Part shown: in pieces, positions 25,301-40,300 of the stretch
How positions within the stretch are numbered: the stretch's first letter is position 1
Layout: every line of letters begins with the position of its first letter
From: Azadirachta indica
Lineage: Eukaryota; Streptophyta; Magnoliopsida; Sapindales; Meliaceae
Length of the DNA stretch: 64,000 bases
Direction of reading: 5' to 3'
Assembly: GCA_022749755.1 (NCBI GenBank)
Contig: CM040450.1
Location: 1,922,813-1,986,812, forward strand
Made by a program: the position numbers and the translations under genes
Notes under the pieces: generated by a model
Told to the model about the DNA's origin: nothing
Databases searched by the model: none
The model's input: only the letters and a program-made list of their open reading frames with translations

Positions 25301-28300
25301 AGTGCTAAAGCTAATTTAGTGCAATGGATCAACAAATCTGTGAAAAATTCCTTTTGAACCAATCAAGTGCGAAACAGTTAGGCGTTGTTGCGACACCCAG
25401 AAGTATTAATTCATGTATCTGGAGTTTATTGTTGTTTCCTAATCTTAAATATTAATTCCTGGTTGACTACTAAAAATAGGAAAGATTTGGGTATATTCAT
25501 GTTAGTTAAACTTTTTCCTTTTCTTCACCTTAAATCTCTATACTTGGAAACAAGGTTGTATTTATTCTATATTTTTTCTAAATGAAATGAATTTAAATCA
25601 TTTGTAACAGGAGACACCCAGAAGATGCTAGATGAAAATAATGCAATTGACAAGTCAATGATCAAAACTGATAGACATTGCAATATGAATTAAAATACAA
25701 ATAGATGAACCCCCCTAATGTATTACAAGAAATAAGGATTTGAAAACTGAATACAGACCTAGTAGATCAATAGCCGTGATGACAGCCTGCTTTGCTGTAG
25801 GGTGGCGTACATGAAGAAGCCGTGAAAGCATGTTTGTTCCCTGTAAGCAAAAGAAATATACAACTGATCTTTCTATAATAATGCTGCTGCACAACTTGTC
25901 ACAAACAGAAAAGCAAAATAATTTTTTTTTCTTTTAACTACTATTTTTTTTTATTTGGCTCCCAAATTACCTTTTTTCAAAAGAAACAACAGCAGATTAT
26001 CAAGCAAGCTAGTCATGTAGCCTATCAAATCTAAAATGATAGGCTATCAAAATTACCTTTTCACAACAAGAAGCAAAAGCAGATTACAAAAAGCCCTGCA
26101 ATGTACCCAATCATATCTAAAATAATTATGTTCAGTGACACTTAGCTGTTGTGAGAACCTTTTTTAACTTTTTCATTCTTCGTTATTTTTTTTTTTTTTT
26201 TGTTTGGCTGTCAAATGACCTTTTTACAAAAAGCATCAGCAGCAGATTTTCATTGAAGAAAGAAATGTAGACAATGAAATTGAAAATGATTATTTTCAGC
26301 GGCAATATACAGCTAAGCACAACTCTTGCTTATTATGCACACAAGAAAATATCTATGAGACCTCTCCAGCAAAAGATAGAAGGAAAAAGAAATACATAAA
26401 TCCCTATAGTGGCTGTTCTAAGTGACATTTAAACTTGAAGCTTGAAAGTAACCAAATCAAAATGTTTCCAAGTAGCATATCTCTATCTTTTTTTTGGTTA
26501 TTTTTTTCTTTTTTTGGGATAGGAAACAAGGATCTTATATTAAAAGGAAGGGACGTAGAAAGAAGTTGAGTAGTTGCTTTGCCTAAAGAAATTCTCAGTG
26601 GAGTCAACAGTGAGGAAGCTTAATTAAGAGTTGTATATATGTAATGGTATGGTTCAATTATGAGATTGAACCACAGAATGTTGTATCATTCCACATTATC
26701 CAAAAAAAAAAAAAAAAAATGGGAGCATTCACTGACAGAACCTCATATAAGCCCATATAAAAAATAAAGCTTGGAAAGAATAAAAGGAAGAGCCAATTGC
26801 CTAGGTAGTGGTCAGAGGCAATAAAAGTAAAAGCCTAACATTAGAGAAACCAAACCAAAAGCTTAGTAGGTTGAAGAGCTACAAAGCAAAATCAATTCCA
26901 AACTCATTAACAACGGAATTCCTATTGCCCCTTGCAAGCTGGCTCAACAGAATAATTGGTTTGGAGTTAAAAAATGTCTCAATGAAGGATCCATCAAATG
27001 GAAAAGAGCAAAGAACAATGGATTCTGATACTATGGTACAGAAACCAACCCAAAAGCTTAAGCTCAGATGATAAATAGAGCAATATTTAATCCCAAAATC
27101 AGCCATCGCAGGACTCCTCAAACATTTAATCAAGATGATATCTCTGCAAGTTCATAAAGAACTCAAATAAAAGGTAACTTACAACAAGTGCATTAATTCT
27201 CGCTTCAATAACTGTTGATGGAGCATATCTTGCAGCATATCCATACATTAGAGCCAAAGCAGCATGTATATCATCAGATTCTTCCGTCCTATAAGTATCA
27301 GAGAAGAAAGATAATAATCTGCAATGCACGAAGATCCAAAGTGTTAAAATTGTTATTTTTCATAAAATATAAAAATTTTCAGCACAAACACACAATAAAT
27401 TGGAAAATGATGCATGCATAAAACAAATGAACAATAAAATAAGCATTGACCATGAGCTTAAAAGATTCCAATATCAAGATTGAATCTAAAACAGAAGAAC
27501 TCAGACATGGAAAGTTTTTCGGGGAGGGGGGGCAAAGAGGCCAGTCAATGCACACAATATGATAAAATATGGCACACACCTCTGAAAAATACTTTGCCCA
27601 ACATTACCCAGAATGCTTTTGAGCTTATCCAACACGGTATCCAAGTGGGATGCTGCAACCTGCAAGGAAGAACCAAACATAAATGTGATAAAAGGCAAAG
27701 AGAAGTGCAATTATAAAACTTCAAAGTCTGTGATACCAGCCCCATCGCTTTTGCCAAACCAAGCCTGTTAGCTGGAACAGCTATATTAGCTTGTTTGTAC
27801 ATCCAATCAATCTTATCACGGACATAAGCTCTGTCATCTACTTTTTGAAGAAGCACACCCAGGCACCTGCAACAGAACAGATCAAATGGCAACAACAAAC
27901 AAGCCCTCTGACTGTTGACTTCAGATGGACACAGCAATGGAAGAACACAGAGATCGGGGGCTTCAGCAAAAATATTTAGAAGCAGAACCTTTGTAGTACC
28001 GACTGTATCAAAATTAATGCTCCCAGTTGACTAAAAACGATATGTCAAACACTGCATCCTAACAATGTACTTAGGGTATTTATTAATTTGTTTTAAACAG
28101 ATGCATACAAACATCAGTTCTCTTTATATGTGTAATGCTTTAAAATGTAAGCATCTCTAATTTATTCATGATATGACTTCCTAAAGTTTTTCTTCATATT
28201 TCTACTTCTGTGTGTTACAGAAAAAAAGATTATTTTTAATCTATATCAAAGTACATCCAAGAAGTACCGGTTGCATTTCTTAATCTGAAATTTATTTCCA

Positions 28301-31300
28301 AACAATTGATTCTTTTAAGCATGGTACATCAGTGTAAACAAATAGTACTTCCATCCTACAGAGATATGGCTCCCTGCTGCAAGATTACAAATAGTACAAC
28401 CATCCATCCATCCAAACTATTTGTCTGCCTTTTAGCAGTGTACCTAAATGACAGTTATAGAAGGAATGATGTTAACCTTAACGTCGATTCCATAAATAAT
28501 CATTATAAGTCAATTGCCATCCAAAGGCTTCTTGGAAATAGAGAGAGAGAGGGAAAAAGAAATGCTACTATAGTGCAAGTAACACAAATAATATCATATT
28601 TCACAATTCCAACTTATCAACATCACATATATATATATATATATAAAAATACTGTTATTAAGTATGATAATTGCAAGGAAAATTTTCAGCCATAATTGAA
28701 CGCAGAATTTCAGCAACTTTTTAAACCTTATCTTTCAAGACCCAAAACAAAATTTTCAGGTGTTATTTAACAGAATTTCACCAACTTTCTGCAAACCTGA
28801 TCTTTCAAGAATCAAAAATACCAAAGCCATCATATTACTCAAAACATGTTTGCAACTTTAATGGACATCATGAGGAAAAACTTCTTCCCAGTACCCAAAA
28901 GATAAAAAGCAGAACTATGTCCTATTTTTCTTCATTTCTTTTTTTGATTAATTTAAAAAGCAAATTTGAGGAAGTTATACCGGTGAAGAAGTGCTGAATG
29001 TTCATCATCAGGTGTATAAAGTACATATTGTTCAGTGAAAGCATTTCCAAGAGAAATCAACCAATCAGTGTCTTGGATCACATCCAAAGATTCCGCAAGA
29101 AACTGTCACCAAAGATCAAAAGGACATTATCAGTTATACATTGTGACAGAAGACCTTTGAATTTATTTTTCCTTATATTTTAAGACTGGAGAAAAGTTCT
29201 TTTGTAGGTGAGTAATGGAGCTCAACAAAGACTTCTGCAAATCCTTCACCCCACCCCCCGCACCCCAAATAAATAAATAAACTAAATAAAAAGACAAATT
29301 TAATAGACAAATCATAGGAGTCTATTAAGGAGCATATGTCTTCCCAGATGCAAAAGAAGAATCTAATGTCTTAGGTAGAAGTTACAGTTTCTTACATTGA
29401 TTATCATGTCATCCCAAGTCTCCTGGTATGAAGGATCCAGCTTTAGGTCTTCCGTATCACTAACATATGCCTTCATTTTTGGAATCTAAAGCTTACCAAA
29501 GATCAAAACCAATTAAATTGGACAGCACAGTCATGCATGAACGAGAGCACAGAGAGATATGAATCTAAAACAGAGGTCTACTGAAGTGTCATACAAATGG
29601 AGATCATATTAGAAAACCTGTGTATTTATGTTAGACTATCTTGTTTTTAATGCTATTACAATTAGTTTAATTTGTTAGAATATCTAGATTTTTATCTTCA
29701 TCTCTGATAAAGCTCATCTAAGATTTCTATTGTTATATTCAATTAGAACTATCTCGGGATTTTATCTGTATAATGTCCATACCCGTTTCTATATAAACAG
29801 ACTTTTGTAACTAGTGCTAAGGCAAACGTTGATTAATTATGCATAAGATGTTTATTTTCTCTGTTCTGATTTCTCCTCCCTTTCTACTCTCCATTCCTTT
29901 CTTTCCGTTGTTTTCTGATCTCTCTGTACATTTTATGTCACATACGCAATACTTAAAAAAAGAATAAATAAATAAATAACATTTATAGTACAAATAGGCA
30001 CTTTAGAAGCAGTGGTAGCAGCATCAACAATAGAAGCAGAAAAATAATTGTTATAACATTCTTGACTAAAATGAATAACTGAACTAATCCTACTTCTGTC
30101 GAGCGTCAATTTCAATTTCGATGACCCAGGACATTTATAACAATTACAAATTGTTGTTTGGTTTCTTAACGATAATGTAGAGACCACCACAAGTGTTTGT
30201 TTTCAATAGAAACGTCAACTCAAACATGAACTTCCATTTTAAGCAACTTTTCAACCTGATACATAAACAATGACATACCTCATCTTGCCAAAATAAGTTG
30301 ACATTCTTCGGAAAAAGAGTAGCCAAATAATATAGTACCTGCAAACACAAAAAAGACATCTTTGAAATGAAACTCAACCAATAATTTTCACAATTGCTCA
30401 TCTAGCAGGACCTGACTTCAGTAGAAAAAACTGTGCAAGAAAAAGAAAAGGGAGAAAATATAAAGAGAAAATGGAGAATCAGAACAATCTAGGAGAGAAA
30501 ATCAACTGCGTAATGTCAGAGTTGATAATAACTGCACATAATGTTGTTTTTGTTAATAGCTACCCCTAAATGAAAAAATAACAGAAGTCTACCCGTAACA
30601 ATGAAAACAAACATTCTAACAAATAACAGGAAAACAGTTAACAAAAAATAAAGAACAGAAATAAAAACGATCCCTATATAAGTTGGAAAAGAGATCACGG
30701 GAAAATTTTAGGTATTTTTTGCCAATTTCTCTATGATGACTTATCTAGATCCCCAAACTTATGATTCTAATAGATTAGGATAAAGCATTAAAGTCCATCT
30801 TCAATAAGCCAATCACCTATCGTTATGATGATTTTCTCATCAAACTGAAAAACATTTGGATCCACCACCTTGGGAATCAAAAACTGATCTCTAAGATAAC
30901 TAACACGTCATCCACTAGCTCAAAAAGATGCATCCCTCAAGGTAGACAAACAGATCTTATAAAGAACTGTAATAGAAATATATGAGGAATAAAATAGAGA
31001 ATGAGAGGAAAAAAGTAAGACAAACAGAAGCAAGCTGAGAAAAGTGTTAAAGAGGTGAAGATTAACCAATAATCTTTGTCCAAGAATCAGCAAAACCTAT
31101 CAAAACACAGAATTCAAAGCAATAGAAGCTAGACAACAACTTAAACAATATACAAATAAATTTTAATAAATAACATAAATCCTACTCCCAAACAAGAAAA
31201 CCACATTATAAAAATGACAGTTACTTCAAACAAATAAAAGAATCTAACTCAAATAAGTCAAATAAAGTCTAATCTTACTCAAGATATAATGTCATTCACT

Positions 31301-34300
31301 GCGATAAGACGTCCCACATATGCAGGTGATGTTATTATTTCCTTATATAGTTACACACACACACACACGCTCAAACTGTAAGTTCACCGCTCTCCACCGG
31401 CCACAAGCTGCAATAACCCCTTTTAAGTCACTTTCAATATTGTTGGAATCCTCACCAAACATATAATTTCACCATCAAAAGGAAACTATAGAGGTGCACT
31501 GCCACCATCGAGTAGATTGGTAGGCACTAACGAGAGTGATTATCATGCAACTCCACTCACCACATTTGAAGGAAGCATAGCATGGTAGCCAAACTTCCAA
31601 TCGTTCTTTGCTGGTCATTGGGATTTCAAACATTGACCATGACTCTATGACTATATAGATTGCCCAACAAGGATTTCAACAATATTAAGTAGTGACTTCA
31701 AAGGAAGTAGTTGACAATACAACATCTGTTTTTGTCTTATAATAATTAATTCTAAAACATTAACTATTACAATAATAATAACAATAATAGTATATCCAAT
31801 AGTTTAACACTCTCATACAACAGATTATATCGTTCAATTTAATAAAATCCTATCATGTACAATCGAATCCAACCACATCTTCCTGATCTAGTCCAATCTA
31901 GTATGGTGCACCAATATTACCCCATTCCACCCCTTAGTCCCCATTATTAATATTTCCCCTTTTGTTTTCATGTTTGCGTCAATATGAAAACTGCTGAAAA
32001 CACATTTCTCATTCACTTCCAGTATACAGATAAGAAAATGCATGAAAAATATATATATCAATATTTATAGGAGGAAAAAAAATGTTTGAGATAATTATGA
32101 AATACAAAATGTAATGGATATTCAAAGTAAAGTCATCCTATCCATAGTACTGAAATTGATCGTCAAATAAAAGGATAGTGCTCACTTTCAAGTTTTAGCT
32201 TTTACGAACAGAAATTGCAGTTTACTTTTGTAATTTATATAAACCTAAACCAGTGATAAAAGATGCTTACCGTCAAAATCTGAGTTGCAAGTTGCTCCCT
32301 TGCTAGAGGATCATGCAAAAGCACCACTAAACGGGCAAACAGCTCCTAGATACATGCATAGCAGATGAATGATTGATGGTTATTAATGTGGTATGGAAAA
32401 TAGATCATACAGATAAGAGTAATTATACCTCAGGATTTGGAATATCAGCTCGAGATTTACACTCACTAAGCATGTCATTGCCATAAGAAGATCTATGTCT
32501 GCATAATTCTGAGATGCATCTGCAAACCTAAAACAGAAGCACATACGCAGAGAGTTTTAGCAATTGTAAAAAGCACAGCCAACCTTTCATGCGCAACATA
32601 CATAGAATCAAATGTGCATCAATAACCACCCAAACAAATTGCAGCAGGATTGACTCCAACTAAAACGCACATAATAACCAACAGCATGCATTAGAATACA
32701 ATGTCAATGTCTCCATTGTTTGTCAAATATCACAAAAACCATAAGTCAATTTCATGAACCAGATCTCTCAAGCTTTAACTCACTTTCTTTAGACCCTTCA
32801 CTAGGTTCACCATCAACCCATTTAACTACCTAAAAATAACAATGAAAACCAAAACCAACTAAAGTAAGCTAAGTACGACTCTAACAAGAAACTAAATCCA
32901 AATTCTATCATATACACCCTGAGAGCTGTCTTGCATTTGGCCACTGTCCGAAACATCCTTACATCTTGCATATTTCAGATATTCAGCCTTGGTTTTGGCA
33001 AATGCCAACAACTAGCCTAAGTCTTAATACGTTCTAGAGTAATGTGCAAATTTCATATGAGAAGGCACCACTTGTGCTTTATGAATTTGTAAATGCATTA
33101 TTTTATCAATTTTCCCAAACACCAAGCACAGTACTTTTAGGCTTTGAAAAGAGTTTCTTTATTTTTATTCATTTTAATTTCTTTTCATTTAGTTTTTTCC
33201 CCTCTAAAACAGGCAAGATTTTCAAAACTAACAAATAGGGAATCTCAAAAAAGAAGGATAATATCAAAACCTAAGATGAGCTGATTGATGACATTGGCTA
33301 ACTTCTGGTGTTCATGATTTTCAAAAAACAACACAGACCCCGGCAATTACCCATAATTTATTTTCCAGCAGAGCAAAAAATAGAAGATGTAGATATGTAA
33401 AGTTCTTACAGTGGCAGTGGCACCAGTATATGCCCGTGGAATAATCATCTTTAACAGAAAAGGCCAAAGAACATGCTGCACAAATTTTAGATATAAATAA
33501 GATATGATTTTGGATAATCTATTTTTTAAAAAAAAAAAGATTTAACTCTCTAATACTGAGGTAAGCTCTAAACCCATAAAAGTAATATCATCATTAGAGA
33601 TTGACTGAATGTAAGAGGACAATGAGAAACCTCCATTTCAGGAATTGTAATAGTTAGCAAAAGAAGGCCTTTTTCACATATTGCTCTCAGCTCTGTTGGA
33701 CAGAATACCCCTATCTTCACCTGGAAAAACAGTTCAGCATTTTGTTATAGTCTATCTGATACGAATAAATTTAAAGATGATTATAACATTTCTAGGCAAT
33801 ATAAGGCATCCATATCAGCACCTAACCCCACACTTGAATGCTAATGTACCCCAATTAGTTGATTCTTACTGCAATAGTATCATAATCTTTCTTTCTTTTA
33901 TTGTAGCAAATATAACTCCATTATTTGGACAGCTGATCATCTTTATTCTGACAACTCCCCTTAATCAATGTTCAAACATACTCTCTTTCACGTTAAGAAG
34001 TCTGATGCAAGCTTCCAATATTTTTTAGAGGAAAGACTGTGTTGAAGACTACCTTGGAGCTCTCACTATCATGTTTATCCTGATCTGACAGAGCACAATG
34101 GCGTACAAGATATTCAACAAACAACTCTCCAGAAGGACCAACCAAATAGCAATGTGAAGCCATGACCACAATCAACTGCCACAAAGCAACAAATTTCATA
34201 TCAAATTAAAAACAGAAGTGTCTTATTAACAACATAAAGACCATGCACTAATCACTTAATTATAACATACCTCAGAAAGAGCCTTTCTGATGGCTAAATT

Positions 34301-37300
34301 TTGCTCATCTAGCAAGGACTTTACCGCATCAACAAGCAAAGGCCTTTTACTGTGCCAAGCTTCAGACGACCTCCAAATAAAAATGCAAGCAAGGTCACTT
34401 AAGCAAATAAAAACTGAGAGAACAGAAAGAAGAGGTGGGAAGAAACCTGGGCAAGAGGTGTTTTAGAACACAGAGTGCACCAAAAGTCAAAGGTTCTTCC
34501 TTCAGACTGGATTTCTGGTACCAGAAACATAATAGGAATCATACCACAATGCTGTCATAATTTTTAAAACTACAAATATAATGCTTCTTAAATAATCGAC
34601 TATCATGGCAAAGAAATAGTAACAGTAATTAACTATAGATACCATTTTTACAGGAAGGAAACCATACTCACGTTCAAAAGGAAAATAAATAAATCATCCG
34701 GGTACACCAAGCTGACAGTCAGGAAACAATGCTGAACTTCATTGTAGGTCTGTGCCACACAAATATATGAAGAAGAATGAGAAGAAGAAGAAGAAAAGAA
34801 GAAGAAAGAACAAAGAAACAAAAATCATGATAAGAGTAGAAATAAGGAATTACTGGCACAAATAACGAACAGAATCATAATATCCAAAAAAGGAATAGCA
34901 TTTGCATAAGCATTAACAACTACTGCTGAGGTTTACCTTTAGCCCCACCGAGAAAGATGAATGCTCTTTACTGTCATTATAAATGCAAACCACTGGAAGA
35001 AGTGTTGATAAAATGACTGTGAGGTCCTGCAAAAAAAAAAAAAAAATAATAATTAGATATAAATAAAAAGTAGATAAAAAATCAGGAAGTATCCCATCAG
35101 AATTATCTATTGAGAAAAAATAAAAAAGGAAGAAAATTGGAAGCAGGCAAGCAAGAGGGAAAAAATTCTCCAAATCTATAAGATTTGGTATTTGTTATGA
35201 CTAGTTGTACTTTGGGCGTACCCACTACATAATAGCTTAAGCTCTTGCCCTGGATTTGAAAGTAATATCAAATTTTGTTTGGTTACCTATCATTCCTTTT
35301 ATCAAATTATGTACCCATTTATGAGAATACGCTGAGATGCCCTTTTTATCTTAATTAACTTTTTGATAAAAATAATGCTTCAATATTCATTTTTAATTTC
35401 CTTACTCTAAATGAAAGTTCACTATGCTTTGTTCCATTAGACTAGGTCCCATGTTTATGATTGCATTTTTCCTTTTCTTTCTTTTGCCTTTCCTTTGTAA
35501 AAGACTTTCCATCCTTCTTCTATTTTCCCTTTTTGATAAGGAAATGAACCAGAGATCCAAAAGGCCACCTATTGATTATACACATATCAGTAGATCTATA
35601 CCTCAAACAATATGTCTATACCTCAAAATGAAAGGAGAATCAATAAAAAAATTAACCCACGACTCCTTTCCAATTGAGATTGATGAAGAAGAGATAGTGT
35701 CTTCAAAATCCTTAGAAACCAAGGGCCAAAGAAAAGCATGAAAACAATTTTTTTCCCATAACCAAATAAACGACATGTTCCTCTTTCTCTCTCTCTCCTC
35801 TTCAAGAATATAACTAGTTCTTCTCACCAAATTACCCACAGCAGGGACCACAAATTTTCATAAAGTCTTAGCCTTTCTACTTTTTCCAAAAGCAAAAACA
35901 TTCTCCACTAACAAGGCATTAGATGAAGCTGGACTAACCCAAGAAATCTTTGCTTCCTTGCCTAATTTGGCCCAAAGAGAAGATGTAATTTTACAAATGA
36001 CGAAAACAGTGGTCATCCCAAGACTTCCCATTATTCTTTCTAAGACCGATTGTTCAAAATATAGCATATTATTGTCATAATTTGCCATACACAAGAAAAC
36101 AACAATTAACCCACCAACCCATTCAAGTCATGCTTTTATGTATGACCCTTCATTGACCATTGATGTTTACCTTTTCAACATTGTTTGTAACTTCGTAATT
36201 ACTGATTAAAACAAAAATAACAATAACTTAAGAGGTAAAAGAAAATAAAAGGAAGAGAATCCAACAGTTAGCATTCTTGCGATGATAATAAGAACAAGAG
36301 TAATGGAGGCTCATAATTTTATTATTTCATATAGCCATGTCAACCTATTAATAATCTTTGGTTCATGGAACTTCTGAATGAATGCATCAAACAATATCAT
36401 TGACCTAATTGAAAAGAAAACCCAATTTGGTCATAAATCAAAATGACATAAATAAGAAAATAAGCTCGAGTTTTTGCCACTAAATTTCATTACATTACAC
36501 TACAAACTTGAATTCAATTTCACTTAATTTGCAATTGTAAAAGAAAAAAAAAAAAGAAAAAGGAAAAAACAGAACAGAAACAAAATTTCTGAAGGATCTT
36601 TGACCACAAGAAAGTAAACATATGCAGTACCTCAAACTCAAACAACGGAGGACCTGTCTCTGAATGTAATGAGGCATTTAACAGATTGTGGAGACTACAT
36701 GTTGCAAGAAGTGCAGTATCTTGATCTTTTTTATACCTAAATAACAGGAAACATGGAAATGAAAGCACAGTATAGTTTCTGATCGACGCCCAATGACTTA
36801 CAAAAAGCTTGATGACAGTATATGTAGCATTAGGAAAAAAAAAAAAAAAACATCTAATAGAATAGCAAGTTGAGAATTCCAAACAGCGAATTCTGGCACA
36901 CAAACCACGTACAAGCTATTCTGCTATCTAGCTTGAACCACTGACGATTAAATGAAGCCCAAAAAAACACACAGGCAGTGCAATAGTCGTAGCAAAACAA
37001 AAAGAAAAGTAGACTTAAGTAATCTTACAATTCCAATATAGTGGGGACAAGTTTTGGTAAAGCGCCTTTTAATTGTGTCCGTGTGATAAGTCCAACCATC
37101 TGACCCAGCGCATCCACAGTAGACACACGAACCTGTTAGAAGTTAATTCAAGGTAAACAAAACAAACAAATTTACTTGAAATGCCAAAAACTGCTGCAGA
37201 TTCTACACTATAGGCATAAATATATTAAGCATACGCTATCACTTACATATTCATAAACTAATTATTGGTAACATAGACATAGAACTTTCATAGATATTTT

Positions 37301-40300
37301 CTGCAAGAAATTTGCTTCATATTCTTCAGTCAGCAGAGTTCTATAAATGATATTCTTGTAAACATAAACAATGCTTCCACATGCATACAGCAAGTAATAC
37401 CATCACATGATATACAAGCCCATCCAATTCTATAGATCATAAGAAGCAAGCTATGTTAATTAATGTTGTTCTTCCAATAACCTGGATTCATTTCAACAAT
37501 AGAGACAGAACCTTTCATAAGAAATTGATAATACCACATATTTAGTCTAAAGAATTTTTCTAAGAAGAGATAAATGAATTTAAAACACCCGATACCAGAC
37601 ACATATTTTATAGAATAACAAGAACAAAAATGATATTAAAAAGAGAGGCAAAAAAAATAAAAAGAAAAAAATATTTTGCACAGAAACCTTAAGATCTCTT
37701 GATGTTGCCCAAACTCTCAATAAAAGCTCAAAAGCAGAATTCAGAAATGACCTGTACACATTAAACATTTATTTCAGGCATGATGTAATGCGGATATATT
37801 ATGTGGCATCTGAGAAAAAGAAATATTGAAATATTGAGCTCACATGATGTCACCATCAAAAAAGGAGTGCGAAGGGAAATCCATACTGTATTGCCATGCA
37901 GCCTGACACCAACATTTAAATGCTAGAAAACCATAACATTATATCATTATCACAAGTTGGCTGAACATTAAACAGTACAAATGGTGAGTACATGTGAGAA
38001 ATAAAGCTTTGCAGAATATTCAACTGAAATTTCTTATCATATCCCAATACTTATTTGTGGAACAAACTAAAATCAAAACCAAATAGAAAGTTGGACATTT
38101 AAACATATTGAACCAGAGTTTCTGCTCAGGCTGATCCAATATAATAGACCAGAGAAATCACATAACTAAAGAAATATCAAAACTGTGACACGAGAGAGTT
38201 TTCCAAGTTCAAGCTCAGCCTATGATGACTTCAATATCCTGTAGTACAATCTCCAGTAGACCCAGCAACCAATGTCACAGAGTGCAACCTCTTTCATTCA
38301 ACGTAGCAACTGTTTTCAGTAGCATAAATCCCTAAAAATTGTCTGACTAGGGAACGCAAATGTAATAATCCCAAAGCAATTGCTCTAGAGGTTTATCTTG
38401 GTGACTGGGATTGAATTAAAATTGAATACGCAAATGTAATAATGTTGTCTATGTCAACTTTGTTAGCTAACAGATAAAATGAAAATCGAATTAAAATTCA
38501 CTGTGATTTAAACAAGTTGGTTGATGCACATTAGATGCCATGCACCTTTTTTAAAGTGTGAACAGTTTAAAACATCTAAATCAAGAATAAAATCTTCTCA
38601 AAGTTGGGCACAATGTCCATCCAATTCAACAATTCTGAACACTAGAAAAATAACTGGAGCTAAACAAGTCAATAAGATGACAAGGAAAGAAACACAAGGT
38701 CATCTCATACACCTAATATCAAATTACGTTCTAGCCTGCAATGAGGTATAAAACAATTAACCATACCATTTGCAAATATTGGCCGGTGGACATCTCGCAC
38801 ATTTCCTAAAATAGGTAGAACTCGTGACAGCACACCTTTTAATCGTGGAGTGAACTGCAATGCTTCAATTGAATTGAAAAAAGGAACATTGAACACTTTA
38901 GTTTTAGCACATGCAGGGCACCGCCCTAAACTAATAAAATCATATAAAAGAATTTGAAAAAAAAATATAGTAAGTAAATGATTAACCATCAGCGGAAGCA
39001 AAGTCTGCAAGTATTTGAACCATAGCTGGTAAAGCTGAATTTCTTCCATGCAAATAAAGAAATATTTCTTCCATCATCTGCCAAAGATAAATAAGCATGA
39101 GAATTATGCGCAAAACCGAGACATTGAACAAAAGTTGGGGAGAGGCCAAATATTAATGATTTCAACATTGTAAGCCCGAAACAGTAAGAAAATTCAAAAT
39201 TGTTGCCAATTTACAGAATCAGTACAACACAAATAATTGAAATATCAATATTCATGGTAAATAAATGAACGTTGTGTAGGCCTGCATTGCTTCCTCTCTA
39301 ACCCACACTGTAAGTAGTAAATCACAATTGTCCAAAGGTAAGTAAAACAATCAAGCACATAAATTATCACTTATATGCTTTGTCAACTGCTAATAGAAGT
39401 TTAACTTAGCAATTATATGCACTGTCAACTTCTAATAAAACTACTAAACAGTAGAAAACAATTATTCTGTCAGATTACCCCCAAATTTTACATTGCTTCT
39501 TTATCAATACATTGAAGGAGAAGTAAAGTTAGTCTAATTACTATCAGGGGAATAAAAGAAGAATTAGGGAGCACAAGACACTGGCATATTTGAACCCCTT
39601 AAAAAGAATCTCATAGGCTGTTTTAACTTTTACAAATGAGGGTAACCATCAAAAAGGAATCCTAAAAACAATTTAACTGTAGCATAACAGAACACAGCTT
39701 AATGCTTAGTATTAGGATAATATGAGGAAAAAAACAGTGTTGCCTAATCAATTGAAAGCAAGAAAAGCCACCGCAAGCATTCCTTAAGAACCTAGGAGTT
39801 CAGCACATTGCCAAAGCAAGTGCACACATGCATACATGAGTGCATGCATGAACACAAGTACCTTACATGCATACAGGTACCTATGGATGTATGAATGAAT
39901 GCAATTCTTCCAGCTAATTAAGATATTATGAAATGGCAAGAGACATACAAGGTCAGGAAAATGTGAGCCTATTGATACAAGCAGCGCCGATGCAGCTCTT
40001 TGCCAATCTGTATTAAGTTCCTACATCAAAATAAACAAAAAAGGTAAGTTATAAAAGGTCATCCATGAAGGGATTGGACAATGAAAGATGCATGTAGAAT
40101 CAGATAAATCCACAAAGAAGAAAATCCCAGGTGAAAGTACAGATCGTATGTACAAATCCAGTATCAAGCAATCACTTATGAAGACTTTATCATATGTATG
40201 AACAGCTCTATTGGATTGAAAAAAAAGGCCATAACCAAAGGCAGACCGAGTTGAGAATCAGAAAACAGTTGGGCAAACTGATTCCAGTACCTAACACTGC

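Noticed and set aside
33044..33238. 64-codon plus-strand frame
   Set aside because: Lies in SGR6 intron 18, low complexity Phe-rich end, no recognisable family.
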